The position numbers and the translations under genes are program-made. A DNA stretch of 64,000 nt. It comes from Paenibacillus polymyxa. Lineage in GTDB: Bacteria; Bacillota; Bacilli; Paenibacillales; Paenibacillaceae. The notes beneath the pieces were generated by a model. It saw only the letters and a list, made by a program, of their open reading frames with translations. It was not told the DNA's origin and ran no database searches. The stretch spans positions 146,695-210,694 of the forward strand of contig NZ_JAGGNR010000005.1 of NCBI RefSeq assembly GCF_018614975.1, in the 5' to 3' direction. Of the stretch, positions 7,667 to 17,417 are shown piece after piece (within the stretch, counting starts at the first letter, position 1; every line of letters begins with the position of its first letter).

Positions 7667-10411
7667 TTGAAATTCGCAAGCGTAACGCCCAAGAAGGACG
7701 CCTTTGAGAACGCTTTGGAACATATAATCCGGGAACTTCCCCAATCCATCCAATGGTCGAATGACGGCCATTGGATTTGTTTTAGACCGGAGGAATTAAG
7801 GCTTCCCGCACAAGGCTGGAAAATCCATTTATCGGTTATTCCTGTGGAAGGAGCTGAATTGCTGCGACGCATTGCACCTGTTCTCACAGAAAATGATGTG
7901 CAATGGAAAGTAGTGAGCAGTGGGCTGAAACTGATTGAAACATCTAACGGTTCGATACCTCTCCCTCAGACTGGGAAGTGTGTTACCATCTACGCACGAG
8001 ACGAAGAGCAATTCCTTAAGTTACTTGAGCTAATGCATTCATATACAAGCGATCTGAAAGGACCAGCTATTCCGACAGATCGGGCATACCTCGGTAGCCA
8101 GTGTGTATTTTATCGTTATGGTGCATTCACTGATCGTTTCTATTACGACCGTTATTCGGGTGCAAAAGTGTATGCCATCCAGAATCCAGAAGGTAAGCTG
8201 GAGGAGGATCGAAGAACACCTGGCAGGTATAAACCGGAGTGGGTGAATGAACCTGAGGAGTTACTGCGGATTCAGGCGATGGAGAAGAATCGGGCTGCTT
8301 CTCGTTATTCCGATTCCAATAACAATGAATTTGGTATACGAAATATTCGTGTGAGACGTGTGCTCAAGAAGTCCGGTAAGGGAGGAGTATTTCTCATCTC
8401 TGGCACATCCTATGAACAGGCTGTCATGAAAGAAGCGGTCTACCGCATGCGTGTAGACGGTGGCGGGCGCTCTGCTCATAACTATTTGGATAATGAATAT
8501 CGCGTGCTTGATCTGATGAAGGATACGGGGGTTACCCCAAGGCCGCTTGATCTGTTTAGTACTGAAAATAACCGCTATCTGATCCTGGAGTATTTTGAAA
8601 GCATCAGCTTGCGTGAATATATCCATCGCAGACATGTAGCCGCAGATTACAACCGGGCGGATATGCATCGGATGGGTATACATATTCTCGATATGGTGCA
8701 GCAATGTCACGATAAAGGAATTGTGATCAATGATCTGACGCCCAACAATATTGTTGTGCTGACGGACGGAAGTGTACGCCTGATTGATCTTGAACTGGCT
8801 TATGTCAGAAGTGATGAGAGTCAGGCCGATCCATTGACCGGTCATACTCCGGGCTATGTACCACGGGGACGTGAGCACAGCAGGCGATCCAGTTATGCGG
8901 ATGATCTGTATGCGCTGGGAGGCGTCTTCTATTACATGGCTTCATCCATCGACCCCTATCTGAAATATCGCCAATCCCACCTGGAAGCTGCACAGGCTTA
9001 TCTGGATCATCAGAGTAATACACAGCTTCGTGGCTTGGGAAGTCTGGGCATCGAGATCATGTCTGGCGGATATGGGGAGTTATCAGAAATTCGTGAAACA
9101 CTGGTTGCATTGCTGGAGCAGCAAGAGGTCAATTCAGGAGGAAGCAGGGATGTAATAGAGAAGGACACATCAGGCATGGAGGCAAAGGAAGTACTCCGTC
9201 AGGCCGAGTGTATGGTAAACACACTGTATACTTCTCTTGATTTTAATAACCCTTTGCAGCTGTTCCCGGAAAACAGCATGAGCAAGATGTTTCATCCGGC
9301 GAATTTCAACTTTGGCTGGACAGGGATGATCTTTGGTTTTAATCAGCTTGGTCAGATTACACAAAACAGACAATACCATCAATATGCACGTGAAGTATTG
9401 GAATGGATTTTGACGAATCACCGTTACGTTCCAGATGAGACACCTGTAGCATTATACTTTGGATATGGTGCTGTTCCCTGGGCAATGGCAGAGACGGCTG
9501 AACGAATAAATGATCCATCGTTGCTTCGACGTGCAGAGGATCTGGCATTGGAAATCACCCGACATGAGCCAGTGCAGACCAATATTAGCCATGGAGCGGC
9601 GGGGTTGGGATTGATGCTGCTTGAGATATACCGTATTGGAGGCCGCCCTGAACTTCTGGCAAGAGCAGAGGAACTGGGTGTTTATATTTTGGAACAAGAA
9701 GAGCAGACAGATGAATCATTGAGTTTGTGGAGAGTGAAAGATAAATCGGACAAAAAAGGCCATCATTCCCTTGGATTTTCTCATGGCATCGCAGGTATCG
9801 GATATTATCTGCTTGCCTTGGCGGAGCGTACAGGAAAGGAAGCGTACTATTCTGCTGTGAAGCGAATTGTAGATACACTTGATCGTACGAGTCATGGAGG
9901 ACAGAATGGCGTGAGTCTGTGGCCTGCATCGCCGGAAAAACCGGATACACTTTGGGTGCATTGGTGTAATGGATCGGCGGGTATTGGTCGATTTCTAATG
10001 GCAGCGGCTGATATTTTGCAAGATCCCCTCTGTACCAGACTTGGACTTCAAGCAGCGGATGCAGTGGCACAGGCAACGGTATTTGCTTCTTTTGGGCAGT
10101 GTCACGGAATTGCAGGCAATGGAGATTTTCTACTTTTGGCCAACCGCAGGTTCCCAGGCAGGTATGAAACCAAACTAGCGGAGTACACGCGGAGCTTGCA
10201 TGTATTGCGAAGTGATCAACAGAAAGACATATGGATGTGGCCTCTGGAGGACATGGAGTCCTTCTCCCCGGATTATATGACCGGTTATATGGGGATCTAT
10301 ACATTCCTGCTACGCCGGTTTTATCCGTCTGTTGCATCCGAACCACTGGTTTATTCAGGTTTCGATTATAACAGGGAGGGGAGAGCGTATGATGCTAACG
10401 TCCATATCTGA
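7667..10411 (+). CDS. Lanthipeptide synthetase (lyase-kinase-cyclase; LanL/LanKC)
   Basis: 914 residues from a TTG start with AAAAGGAGTGA eight bases upstream. The N-terminal part (about 1-210, with GWKIHLS and GSQCVFYRYGAF) matches the phospho-Ser/Thr lyase domain. A kinase-like domain follows, with NDLTPNN (Asp356) and an IDLEL block (Asp374) in place of the usual DFG. The C-terminal LanC-like cyclase (from about 520) has SHGAAG and SHGIAG repeats, then WCNGSAG (Cys767) and QCHGIAGN (Cys812, His813). Those three residues are the cyclase zinc ligands. They are kept in class IV LanL but usually lost in class III LanKC, so I favour class IV. It would phosphorylate Ser/Thr of the precursor, eliminate phosphate and form thioethers. 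Confidence 0.9.
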   Translation: MKFASVTPKKDAFENALEHIIRELPQSIQWSNDGHWICFRPEELRLPAQGWKIHLSVIPVEGAELLRRIAPVLTENDVQWKVVSSGLKLIETSNGSIPLPQTGKCVTIYARDEEQFLKLLELMHSYTSDLKGPAIPTDRAYLGSQCVFYRYGAFTDRFYYDRYSGAKVYAIQNPEGKLEEDRRTPGRYKPEWVNEPEELLRIQAMEKNRAASRYSDSNNNEFGIRNIRVRRVLKKSGKGGVFLISGTSYEQAVMKEAVYRMRVDGGGRSAHNYLDNEYRVLDLMKDTGVTPRPLDLFSTENNRYLILEYFESISLREYIHRRHVAADYNRADMHRMGIHILDMVQQCHDKGIVINDLTPNNIVVLTDGSVRLIDLELAYVRSDESQADPLTGHTPGYVPRGREHSRRSSYADDLYALGGVFYYMASSIDPYLKYRQSHLEAAQAYLDHQSNTQLRGLGSLGIEIMSGGYGELSEIRETLVALLEQQEVNSGGSRDVIEKDTSGMEAKEVLRQAECMVNTLYTSLDFNNPLQLFPENSMSKMFHPANFNFGWTGMIFGFNQLGQITQNRQYHQYAREVLEWILTNHRYVPDETPVALYFGYGAVPWAMAETAERINDPSLLRRAEDLALEITRHEPVQTNISHGAAGLGLMLLEIYRIGGRPELLARAEELGVYILEQEEQTDESLSLWRVKDKSDKKGHHSLGFSHGIAGIGYYLLALAERTGKEAYYSAVKRIVDTLDRTSHGGQNGVSLWPASPEKPDTLWVHWCNGSAGIGRFLMAAADILQDPLCTRLGLQAADAVAQATVFASFGQCHGIAGNGDFLLLANRRFPGRYETKLAEYTRSLHVLRSDQQKDIWMWPLEDMESFSPDYMTGYMGIYTFLLRRFYPSVASEPLVYSGFDYNREGRAYDANVHI

Positions 10412-11189
10412 TATCCTGCCACAATGCCAGCACGAATCGGGGAAGACGGGGGATCGCTATTATGCAGTTGGACCTGGAAACGACGAAACCCTATCTTCAT
10501 TCATGCTAATTGATCAGGGTGAAGGGCAGTATACATTGGATTTATGGAGTGAAGCACATTCCAATCCTTATTGGGAAGATCGGATGTCATCCGTTTTGGA
10601 TACAATCACATGGTCCTCTCTATATGCAACTGCTCCTGCTTCATTTCCGTGGGAGAAGCTTGGATACCGGGTAGATGTTCTTGCCCATCGGTATCGGTTT
10701 TTCGGCAAGTTGAAGGACGTTCCCGTGCCGGCTATGCCTAATGAAGACGCGGTTTGGATGTCTGCGGAGGGGCAGGAGGATTCCCTTGCACACTTGCTTC
10801 AGGCCAGTGATCCTACCTGTCCAGGTTGGGAAGCTGCTCGTCAAGCTATCGGAGATATATATCAGGGTGTATATGGCGAGTTGCTGAAAGGTTCCGGGCT
10901 TGTGAAACTGGAGGCAAGGAAGATCGGGGGCTGCCTGTTAAGCGATGAATTTGGCAGTGTACTCCTTGCTCATATATTCACAATACCAGAAGCGAAACGT
11001 CAAGGATGGGCCCGATGGCTTGCTGCATATGGTCTCCATCGGTGCAGTTCCGATCCGAATCAGCGGATTAAAGCTTCACTGGATGCAAACAACCGGGGCA
11101 GTTATCAATTGATGACGGCACTGAATTTACAACAGGTACCTGAACTTATACACGTATGCCACATCACGAAAGAGAGTGAGCTTTCATGA
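10389..11189 (+). CDS. GNAT-like acyltransferase in the lanthipeptide cluster
   Basis: About 266 residues. The ATG at 10389 lies inside the last codons of the synthetase gene (23-base overlap) behind AGGGAGGGGAG; ATG 10392 is equally possible. The C-terminal third has a GNAT-type motif: VLLAHIFTIPEAKRQGWARW resembles beta4 plus the acetyl-CoA loop, and KASLDANNRGSYQLM the final block. The N-terminal part is not recognisable. Tight coupling to the synthetase suggests acylation of the peptide, for example at the N-terminus. The next gene overlaps by four bases (ATGA). Confidence 0.6.
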   Translation: MMLTSISDILPQCQHESGKTGDRYYAVGPGNDETLSSFMLIDQGEGQYTLDLWSEAHSNPYWEDRMSSVLDTITWSSLYATAPASFPWEKLGYRVDVLAHRYRFFGKLKDVPVPAMPNEDAVWMSAEGQEDSLAHLLQASDPTCPGWEAARQAIGDIYQGVYGELLKGSGLVKLEARKIGGCLLSDEFGSVLLAHIFTIPEAKRQGWARWLAAYGLHRCSSDPNQRIKASLDANNRGSYQLMTALNLQQVPELIHVCHITKESELS

Positions 11190-12652
11190 TACCTGTCTCA
11201 CTGGAAAGTACGGATTATCATGATCTGAGAAGTAAATGGTTTCGTGTGAGTCATGAACCTGGATTGTTTGTTGTTGAAGGGACATCAGATGCGGTGAAGC
11301 ATGAAATTCACAAACTGAAAACGCATTGGCAGGATATGGTTATACAAATCGCGGTTGGTGATCCGTATGCTACTCTCCCGCTGATCTATCAACTAAGTCC
11401 AGTTCAGCCAATAGATGATCTTGTGGCATGTAAAAATGCGTTATTGAGATTCCAAAGATCAGGATGGACGCCTGGCAATAGGAAATGGGTTCTGATTGAA
11501 GTATCTTCCTACCTTCACCCTGCAGATCTGGGAGCCATCCACTATATCCTGTATCGACAGAAGCTAAGGGGAGTAAGTGTAGTGCTTTTTTTTCATCGCT
11601 ATCCAACCATGGCGAGTCATCCTGAGGACATACCCAAACTTCCGGTATCCCTTGTCAGGGATACGCCCGATCAGACCCGACGTTTGTTGGAAGAACAGCT
11701 ACAAATGGTAAGCAAGGATAAAGGGAAGGAAAAAGAGGCAGCATTGGCGCTCTACAATAGGCTGGCCTGGGTTTTGTTGTCCAAATCGGCTGATTCGGCC
11801 CGCTACAGGTCCTGTTTTCATTTTTTTGACCATAATTCGTTATTTCAACGTCTGTCAGTGACACAGCAGGCAGTACTCTGGTTTGAGCTGGGGCAGCTGT
11901 TGACCAAAAACGGGAAGCAGTATGCCGAAGCGCGACACTGTTATTCGAAAGCTCGGGAAATCCTTGTCGATGAAGAACTAACGGAAACGTATCGTACTGG
12001 GAAATGGGCTGCGCTTGATAATGGTGAAGCATTAATTGAGATGCAGGAGGGCAATGTAGAACGTGCAATTACGTTGGAGCAACAGGCGGGCCAGCGTATA
12101 CACCAGCTTCCTGATGGACCTGATAAGCAAGTTTTTCAGATTCAGACGTTACTAAACATTGCGGGCTTGCAGCTCCGGGCGGATCACTATGAAGAGGCAG
12201 GTAAGACGTTGCTGGCTGCGGAGAAGTTATGTGTTGATGCGTATGGTGATTGGCTGGGGCATGTACTGCAATTAAAAATGGTATTACATCAACAGCTTGG
12301 TGAGCAGGAGCAGGAATATGAACTGTTGATTCAATTATTACGTATGAAGACAAACACTATCCATTCGAAACTGCTTGGTCGTGCGGTGGAAATCGCTGGA
12401 GCGCTGATTACTCAAGGATCAGAGGAACGGGCATCCCGGGTGTACCGTCTATTGATGATGGGGCTGCCGGCTGCCAGTCTGCCACAGATCAGATTGATAC
12501 GGGAAACATTAGGCAGACTGGGGACCGTTATGCCCCTAGATGCATACACGCAGGACCAGTATATTGATAAACTGAAATCGCAATTGGAGGGATGGGAGCA
12601 GTTAAAGTACTGGAATGAGAGGAGGAAATCCGGTTGGGCTATCCATTCCTGA
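11186..12652 (+). CDS. TPR-repeat protein with degenerate ATPase-like N-terminus
   Basis: 488 residues. The N-terminal 170 residues have the feel of a STAND/AAA ATPase (KWVLIEVSSYLHPADLGAIH resembles a Walker B/sensor region), but I see no Walker A GxxxxGK. From about residue 200 the protein is helical, with TPR-like pairs (ALYNRLAWVLLSK, YAEARHCYSKAREIL, ALLNIAGLQL-type segments). There is no C-terminal HTH, so it is not a complete LuxR/MalT-type regulator. It is translationally coupled to the genes on both sides, which suggests a scaffold or partner for the maturation enzymes. No specific function can be shown. Confidence 0.55.
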   Translation: MIPVSLESTDYHDLRSKWFRVSHEPGLFVVEGTSDAVKHEIHKLKTHWQDMVIQIAVGDPYATLPLIYQLSPVQPIDDLVACKNALLRFQRSGWTPGNRKWVLIEVSSYLHPADLGAIHYILYRQKLRGVSVVLFFHRYPTMASHPEDIPKLPVSLVRDTPDQTRRLLEEQLQMVSKDKGKEKEAALALYNRLAWVLLSKSADSARYRSCFHFFDHNSLFQRLSVTQQAVLWFELGQLLTKNGKQYAEARHCYSKAREILVDEELTETYRTGKWAALDNGEALIEMQEGNVERAITLEQQAGQRIHQLPDGPDKQVFQIQTLLNIAGLQLRADHYEEAGKTLLAAEKLCVDAYGDWLGHVLQLKMVLHQQLGEQEQEYELLIQLLRMKTNTIHSKLLGRAVEIAGALITQGSEERASRVYRLLMMGLPAASLPQIRLIRETLGRLGTVMPLDAYTQDQYIDKLKSQLEGWEQLKYWNERRKSGWAIHS

Positions 12653-14391
12653 CACGAATGAGTGTGAGTAAGGAACGAACAAGTATGCTCTTGGGCTATG
12701 ATGACAATACATGTGAATGGTGCACTCTTGATGATACAGGCCGCATGGATAGCCGTCAGAGCCTTTCTGAACATGGGACAGAGTCAGATCAGCACACGCA
12801 GCATATTCAGTTTATGGGCAGGAACCGTGTTCTGGTGATCACACAGAACAAGTCGGGGAAATGGCTTCATATATACGAGAATGAGAAGCAAGTAATTCTG
12901 GTCCAAAGCCTATTTGTGAAGTTTCCATTTCCTGTGATGAAGGCCGCTTGGCAAGAGGAGAAATTACTCCTGCTATTTTCCATTAGACATCGTTCAGGAA
13001 CTGTCCGTATAGGTCTTTATGATCCAGAAAAGGATGAGGCACGATGGGTTACTCCTGATCTGGATAATCCGCAATTTGTATTATGGTCTGCGTCAACACG
13101 AGAGGTTGGCGTAAACGTTGGTGGATTTGGAAGAGTGTATTCGTATTCCGAAGATATCCTTCCATCATCCGAAATCCCCTATACGGAATATGTCTACCCT
13201 GTGATGGATAAGCAGGGTGATCTGGTAGCGGTATCGATTCCTGTGGAAGGTGGCTTCCAGCCTGGATGGATCAGGCAAGGAGAGGAGCTGGTACATGTAT
13301 GTTCAAGGGATAGCGAACCCTTCTCTGAACTGATTAGAATGCAACTCGATCCACATCAGCAGCTCGTCCTCTGTGAAGGGATCACCTCTGGCAGATGGCA
13401 ATATGTTCAATATACATTGGACAGAGAGAAGAGGTATGAGCTGTATGATTATCCTGGAATCTTGACACAGGCGGTGCTCAGCAGGGACAGGCAGGGATTG
13501 ATCGGAAAATATGAATCTATCATACGTCCTCCAGTGCCGGGGATATATCGGTTTTCGGAACAAACGCGTACGATTACCCGTTTCCCGGTTGAGCGAGATG
13601 AGAGAATTGGCAAGCATCCTGACGAGGAACCCGATGTAATCTATGGATGGGTTCCTTATGGGCATGACATGATTCCGTACATGGACATACATCCGGAGGG
13701 TGCAGAACAGGTGGTCATCTATCTTCATGGCGGGCCTCATAATTGCCTGTTTGACAGCTTTAGTCCGGTCATCAGCGGATTATATCAGGCAGGAGTGCGG
13801 GTTATCGGGCTGAACTATCCTGGTAGTTCAGGGTTCGGCACGGATTACAGGATGCGCATTCAGAATGATTGGGGCGGCGTGGATGCAGATGTCATCCAAT
13901 TCATGCGGGAGCAGATGTTATCTTCCTATTCAAACGTATCTCTCTATGGAGTGAGTTATGGGGCTTATCTTGCATTGCTGGTAGCGGGTAAAAGTCCGGC
14001 GCTATGGAGTACTGTGGTTGCCTGTGCACCGTTTACGGATCTGGAAGGACTGTACGCAGGCGGAGGAGCGAAGCTGAGATCATTCTTGCAAACGGAAATT
14101 GGTGAGCTTTTGCATGATCAATCTGCCCTGCGGGATAGAAGCCCAACAGCTCATGTATCCGGGCTTAGTGAGGTGGATATTCAACTCATTCACGGACAGG
14201 CTGATCAATTGTGTCCTGTAGAGCAGACAGAGAGGTTATATCGGGACATTATGGAAAACAAGCGATTGTCTGGAGCTGTAAGCAGGATTGAGCTTCATAT
14301 TGTACAGGATATGGCGCATGAGGCTTATTCGGAGCGAATCTGGGCGCAGAAGGCTGTTGATTTTCTAACCAGCAGTAGCGTATCCACGTAA
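12634..14391 (+). CDS. S9 family prolyl-oligopeptidase-like peptidase (probable leader peptidase)
   Basis: 585 residues from a TTG behind GGAGG, overlapping the preceding gene by 19 bases; an ATG at 12658 is the alternative. The N-terminal part is a beta-propeller-like region. The C-terminal alpha/beta-hydrolase domain has GVSYGAY (nucleophile Ser441), HGQADQL (Asp524) and DMAHEAY (His562). No signal peptide is visible, so it works in the cytoplasm. In class III lanthipeptide clusters, prolyl oligopeptidases such as FlaP and AplP cut the leader from the modified peptide, and the same role is likely here. It is the last gene of the cluster, followed by a terminator. Confidence 0.8.
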   Translation: MGYPFLTRMSVSKERTSMLLGYDDNTCEWCTLDDTGRMDSRQSLSEHGTESDQHTQHIQFMGRNRVLVITQNKSGKWLHIYENEKQVILVQSLFVKFPFPVMKAAWQEEKLLLLFSIRHRSGTVRIGLYDPEKDEARWVTPDLDNPQFVLWSASTREVGVNVGGFGRVYSYSEDILPSSEIPYTEYVYPVMDKQGDLVAVSIPVEGGFQPGWIRQGEELVHVCSRDSEPFSELIRMQLDPHQQLVLCEGITSGRWQYVQYTLDREKRYELYDYPGILTQAVLSRDRQGLIGKYESIIRPPVPGIYRFSEQTRTITRFPVERDERIGKHPDEEPDVIYGWVPYGHDMIPYMDIHPEGAEQVVIYLHGGPHNCLFDSFSPVISGLYQAGVRVIGLNYPGSSGFGTDYRMRIQNDWGGVDADVIQFMREQMLSSYSNVSLYGVSYGAYLALLVAGKSPALWSTVVACAPFTDLEGLYAGGGAKLRSFLQTEIGELLHDQSALRDRSPTAHVSGLSEVDIQLIHGQADQLCPVEQTERLYRDIMENKRLSGAVSRIELHIVQDMAHEAYSERIWAQKAVDFLTSSSVST

Positions 14392-14410
14392 GATAAATAC
14401 GTGATGTTGA

Positions 14411-14431
14411 AGCCGCAAATGCGGCTTTTTT
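14411..14431 (+). terminator. Rho-independent terminator ending the lanthipeptide cluster
   Basis: Stem agccgca/tgcggct with a 2-base loop, then a T run. Confidence 0.85.
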
Positions 14432-14654
14432 GGCGATGGTTAAGGTAATGATATGGAAAGGAAAAGCGATTGGGGAAGTGTTGTTCGTGGTCTGGTGCAT
14501 AGTTGGAGAGGTTAAGCGAATGAACATTAACGTTTACAAGATGTCACATCCGGTTTAAGATGGCGTGAGCCGTTTAAGGTATATAACAATAGGATTAAGT
14601 ATTAAAATAACGGTAAGTTGATGAGATGATATCTACAGAAAAGAGGGAATTCAT

Positions 14655-15287
14655 ATGAAAGTAGCCATTTTTGGAGCAACCGGAGCGATTGGTAAGATGA
14701 TACTGTGGGAGCTGATGGATCGTGGGCATGAAGTGACAGCGGTGGTGCGTGACCCTTCGAAGGTTGAGATGGTTCATGAGCGTTTGCGTGTAGAACAGGG
14801 AGATCTGCTTAACCCGGATCAGGTTGCTGATTTTGCAGCGGGTCAGGAAGCGGTTGTGAGTGCATATGGACCGAAGTTCGGTGGAGAAGAAGAGATGCTG
14901 GAAGTGACACGTTCGTTAATCGAGGGTGTGCGCCGGGCAAAAGCAGGACGTCTGGTTGTAGTTGGTGGAGCGGGAAGTTTGCTAACCGATTCCGGTGAGA
15001 TGCTGATGGATACGCCAGGATTCCCGGAAGAAGTCAAACCACTGGCGAAAGCCCATGCAGATGCATATGACCTGATTGAAGCATCGGGTATTCACTGGAC
15101 CTACATGAGCCCTGCTGCGACAATCACAACAGGACGTCGTACAGGCCAGTTCCGGGTTGGCATGAACCGTGTGATTACGGATGATATCGGAGAAAGCTCG
15201 ATTTCGGTTGGTGATTTTGCAGCGGCATTGGTGGACGAACTGGACGATCCGCAATTTATCCAAGCGCGGTTTACGGTAGGTTATTAA
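14655..15287 (+). CDS. NAD(P)-binding SDR-type oxidoreductase (atypical SDR)
   Basis: 210 residues with an N-terminal Rossmann signature, KVAIFGATGAIGKM (GxxGxxG). The rest resembles the atypical SDR/NmrA-like family (YwnB-type): VVRDPSKVE after beta 2, VVVGGAGSLL in the middle and IHWTYMSPAA near the substrate site. Such proteins are flavin or quinone reductases or redox sensors. Substrate unknown. AAAAGAGGG precedes the ATG. It stands alone, with about 200 bases before the next gene. Confidence 0.75.
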   Translation: MKVAIFGATGAIGKMILWELMDRGHEVTAVVRDPSKVEMVHERLRVEQGDLLNPDQVADFAAGQEAVVSAYGPKFGGEEEMLEVTRSLIEGVRRAKAGRLVVVGGAGSLLTDSGEMLMDTPGFPEEVKPLAKAHADAYDLIEASGIHWTYMSPAATITTGRRTGQFRVGMNRVITDDIGESSISVGDFAAALVDELDDPQFIQARFTVGY

Positions 15288-15484
15288 GCGTAGACAGGTT
15301 TTGGAAGGCTGAATTTTAAGATTTCGTAAACGTGATCGATAGAGCTTCCAATGATGCATGGAGCGCATCGTGGTAACTATATGAGGTAAAGGGAAGATAT
15401 AGATAGACATATAGGATACAGCGTTTAGGTGCGAAGTTGTTGCTTTTGGGTATGAGAAGAGCTTGTCACGGGGAGGGATGAACG

Positions 15485-17163
15485 TTGTTTATCGTAACCG
15501 CTGAACAGATGAGAGCTGTGGATGAACATACCATTCATCAGCTCGGTATTCCTGCTGCGAGTCTGATGGAGAATGCAGGCCGCGCCATAGCTGAGGAAGT
15601 CATCAAGCTGTGCCGGGAAGTGCAGGCAGAAGGCTGCTTGTGGATTCGGGGCAGCTTGGCTATTGCAGCAAGACAGAAGCGAGGCGGGCACACACCGGGC
15701 CCGGTGATCGGCAAGGTTATGGTGGCGACATCATCGCCGATCCGGCGCTGGTGATGGAGCGCCCGGGAGATCAGCAGTGGTACATGCTGATCGGCAAGGG
15801 CAATAATGGCGGCGATGGGCTGGTGGCCGCGCGCCATTTGGTTGAAGCAGGGCTTGGCGTGACATTGGTCTACGCCGATGGCCCAGGTGCACTGCGGGGC
15901 GAAGCCGCAGTGCAACGGGATGCCGCCGCGCAGCTTGGCATCCCCGCTCTTGTCCACGGGCGCGAAGCCGTGGACTTCAGCCGGTGCACAGGCATCGTGG
16001 ATGCGCTGCTGGGCACCGGGTCACGGGGGGCGCCGCGCGGAGCTTACGCGGCGCTGATTAAGGCGGCGAACGACAGCGGCAAGCCGATCGTGTCCGCCGA
16101 TGTGCCAAGCGGGCTGGACGCCGACACGGGAGAGGTGTACGAGCCCTGCATTCAAGCCCGGGTGACCGTATGCCTCGCGCTGCTCAAGCGCGGGCTGGTG
16201 CAGTACCCGGGCGCTTCTGCCGCGGGGCGCATTGTGGTGCGCGCCATCGGCATTCCCGCGCGGCTTGCGCCAGAGCATGGCCCCTCGGTCCGTCTGCTGA
16301 CGGACGAGGTGCTGCGCGGTGCGCTGCGCGTGGATACAGGCCGCCTCCGGGCACCGGACGGCCACAAGGGCACCTACGGCCACGTGTTACTGGCCGCAGG
16401 AAGTCTGCCGATGAGCGGCGCTGGCCTGCTCTCGGCCAAAGCCGCGCTGCGCGCAGGCTGCGGGCTCGCCACATGGGCGCTGCCCGCGGCACTGCTGCCG
16501 TATGTCATCGGCACCGTGCCCGAGCTCATGCTTGCTGCCGCCTCCGATGGCGACAGCGGCGAATGGAACGCGGCTTCCGCCGACGCCGTGCTGCGTCTCG
16601 CGGAGAGCCGCGACGTGCTCGCGACCGGCCCGGGCCTCGGCCGCTTCCAGGGCGACACAGACTGGCTGCGCCGTCTGTGGCAACAATCGGATCGTCCGCT
16701 CGTCATCGACGCGGACGCCCTTAACATGCTGGCAGACGCTGGCCCACATGGGCCTCGCGACTGGGGCCAGCGAAGTGCGGCGACAATCCTGACGCCGCAC
16801 CCTGGCGAGATGGGTCGACTGCTGGGCATGTCGACCCAAGAGGTGCAGCGTGACCGCATTGGACACGCTGCAAAATACGCCCGCGAGCAGGGCGTGACCC
16901 TTGTGCTCAAGGGAGCACGAACGGTCATCGCAACGCTAACCGGCGAGGCGTACATCAACACCACCGGGCACGCCGGTATGGCAACTGGCGGTGCCGGAGA
17001 CGTATTGACCGGCATCATCGCCGGTCTGCTTGCCCAAGGGCTCAGCGCGGAGCAAGCCGCCGCGTTCGGCGTATATCTCCATGGACAGGCCGCCGAACGA
17101 GCAGCCCTGCTGCGTGGTGACCCCTCGTCCCTGCTGGCCGGAGACATCATCGATGCACTGTGA
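15485..17163 (+). pseudogene. nnr: Bifunctional NAD(P)H-hydrate epimerase/dehydratase, broken by a frameshift
   Basis: The first part (TTG at 15485 behind GGGAGGG; TAEQMRAVDEHTI, SLMENAGRAIAEEV) is the start of the YjeF_N/NnrE epimerase domain. The frame is lost between about 15620 and 15740 and continues one frame over from GKGNNGGDGLVAARHL to the end at 17163. That second part contains the rest of NnrE (DVPSGLDADTG) and the complete NnrD dehydratase (GHAGMATGGAGDVL, TPHPGEMGRL). Together they would repair damaged NAD(P)H hydrates. The break lies where base composition jumps to very GC-rich and stays so until 17160. It may be a real mutation or an error in a hard-to-read GC-rich tract; all other motifs look intact. 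Confidence 0.75.
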
Positions 17164-17320
17164 GGACGGGACAATTAGTGGTCCAATAAGGTTTGCTCAG
17201 TTCGTTAAACGTTTGGATCTGAAACGCTAATGCCTTGTTATCAACTTTCGTGTCTGGTTACCGACTTGCGCGTGTTTTGGGAACAATGATTAGATGAAAT
17301 AACGAGGATTAGCTATTGAA

Positions 17321-17360
17321 AAGGGGAGCCCTGTCATGATTCATGACGGAGGCTCCCCTT
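17321..17360. terminator. Palindromic terminator between nnr and the chemoreceptor gene
   Basis: Strong stem aaggggagcc ... ggctcccctt with an inner gtcatga/tcatgac stem. It lies between convergent genes and can end transcription on either strand. Confidence 0.7.
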
Positions 17361-17417
17361 TATTTGCTTGGTTGTTCATCCTGCCTGCTTCGGGTCTGAA
17401 TTATCCCTGCATCCTGC

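Noticed and set aside
14449..14559. Small open frame of about 36 residues after the lanthipeptide cluster
   Set aside because: No ribosome site and no peptide-like features; lies just behind a terminator.
16021..17174. Several long open frames in other frames over the GC-rich nnr region
   Set aside because: They are shadows caused by high G+C; only one frame shows NnrE/NnrD motifs.
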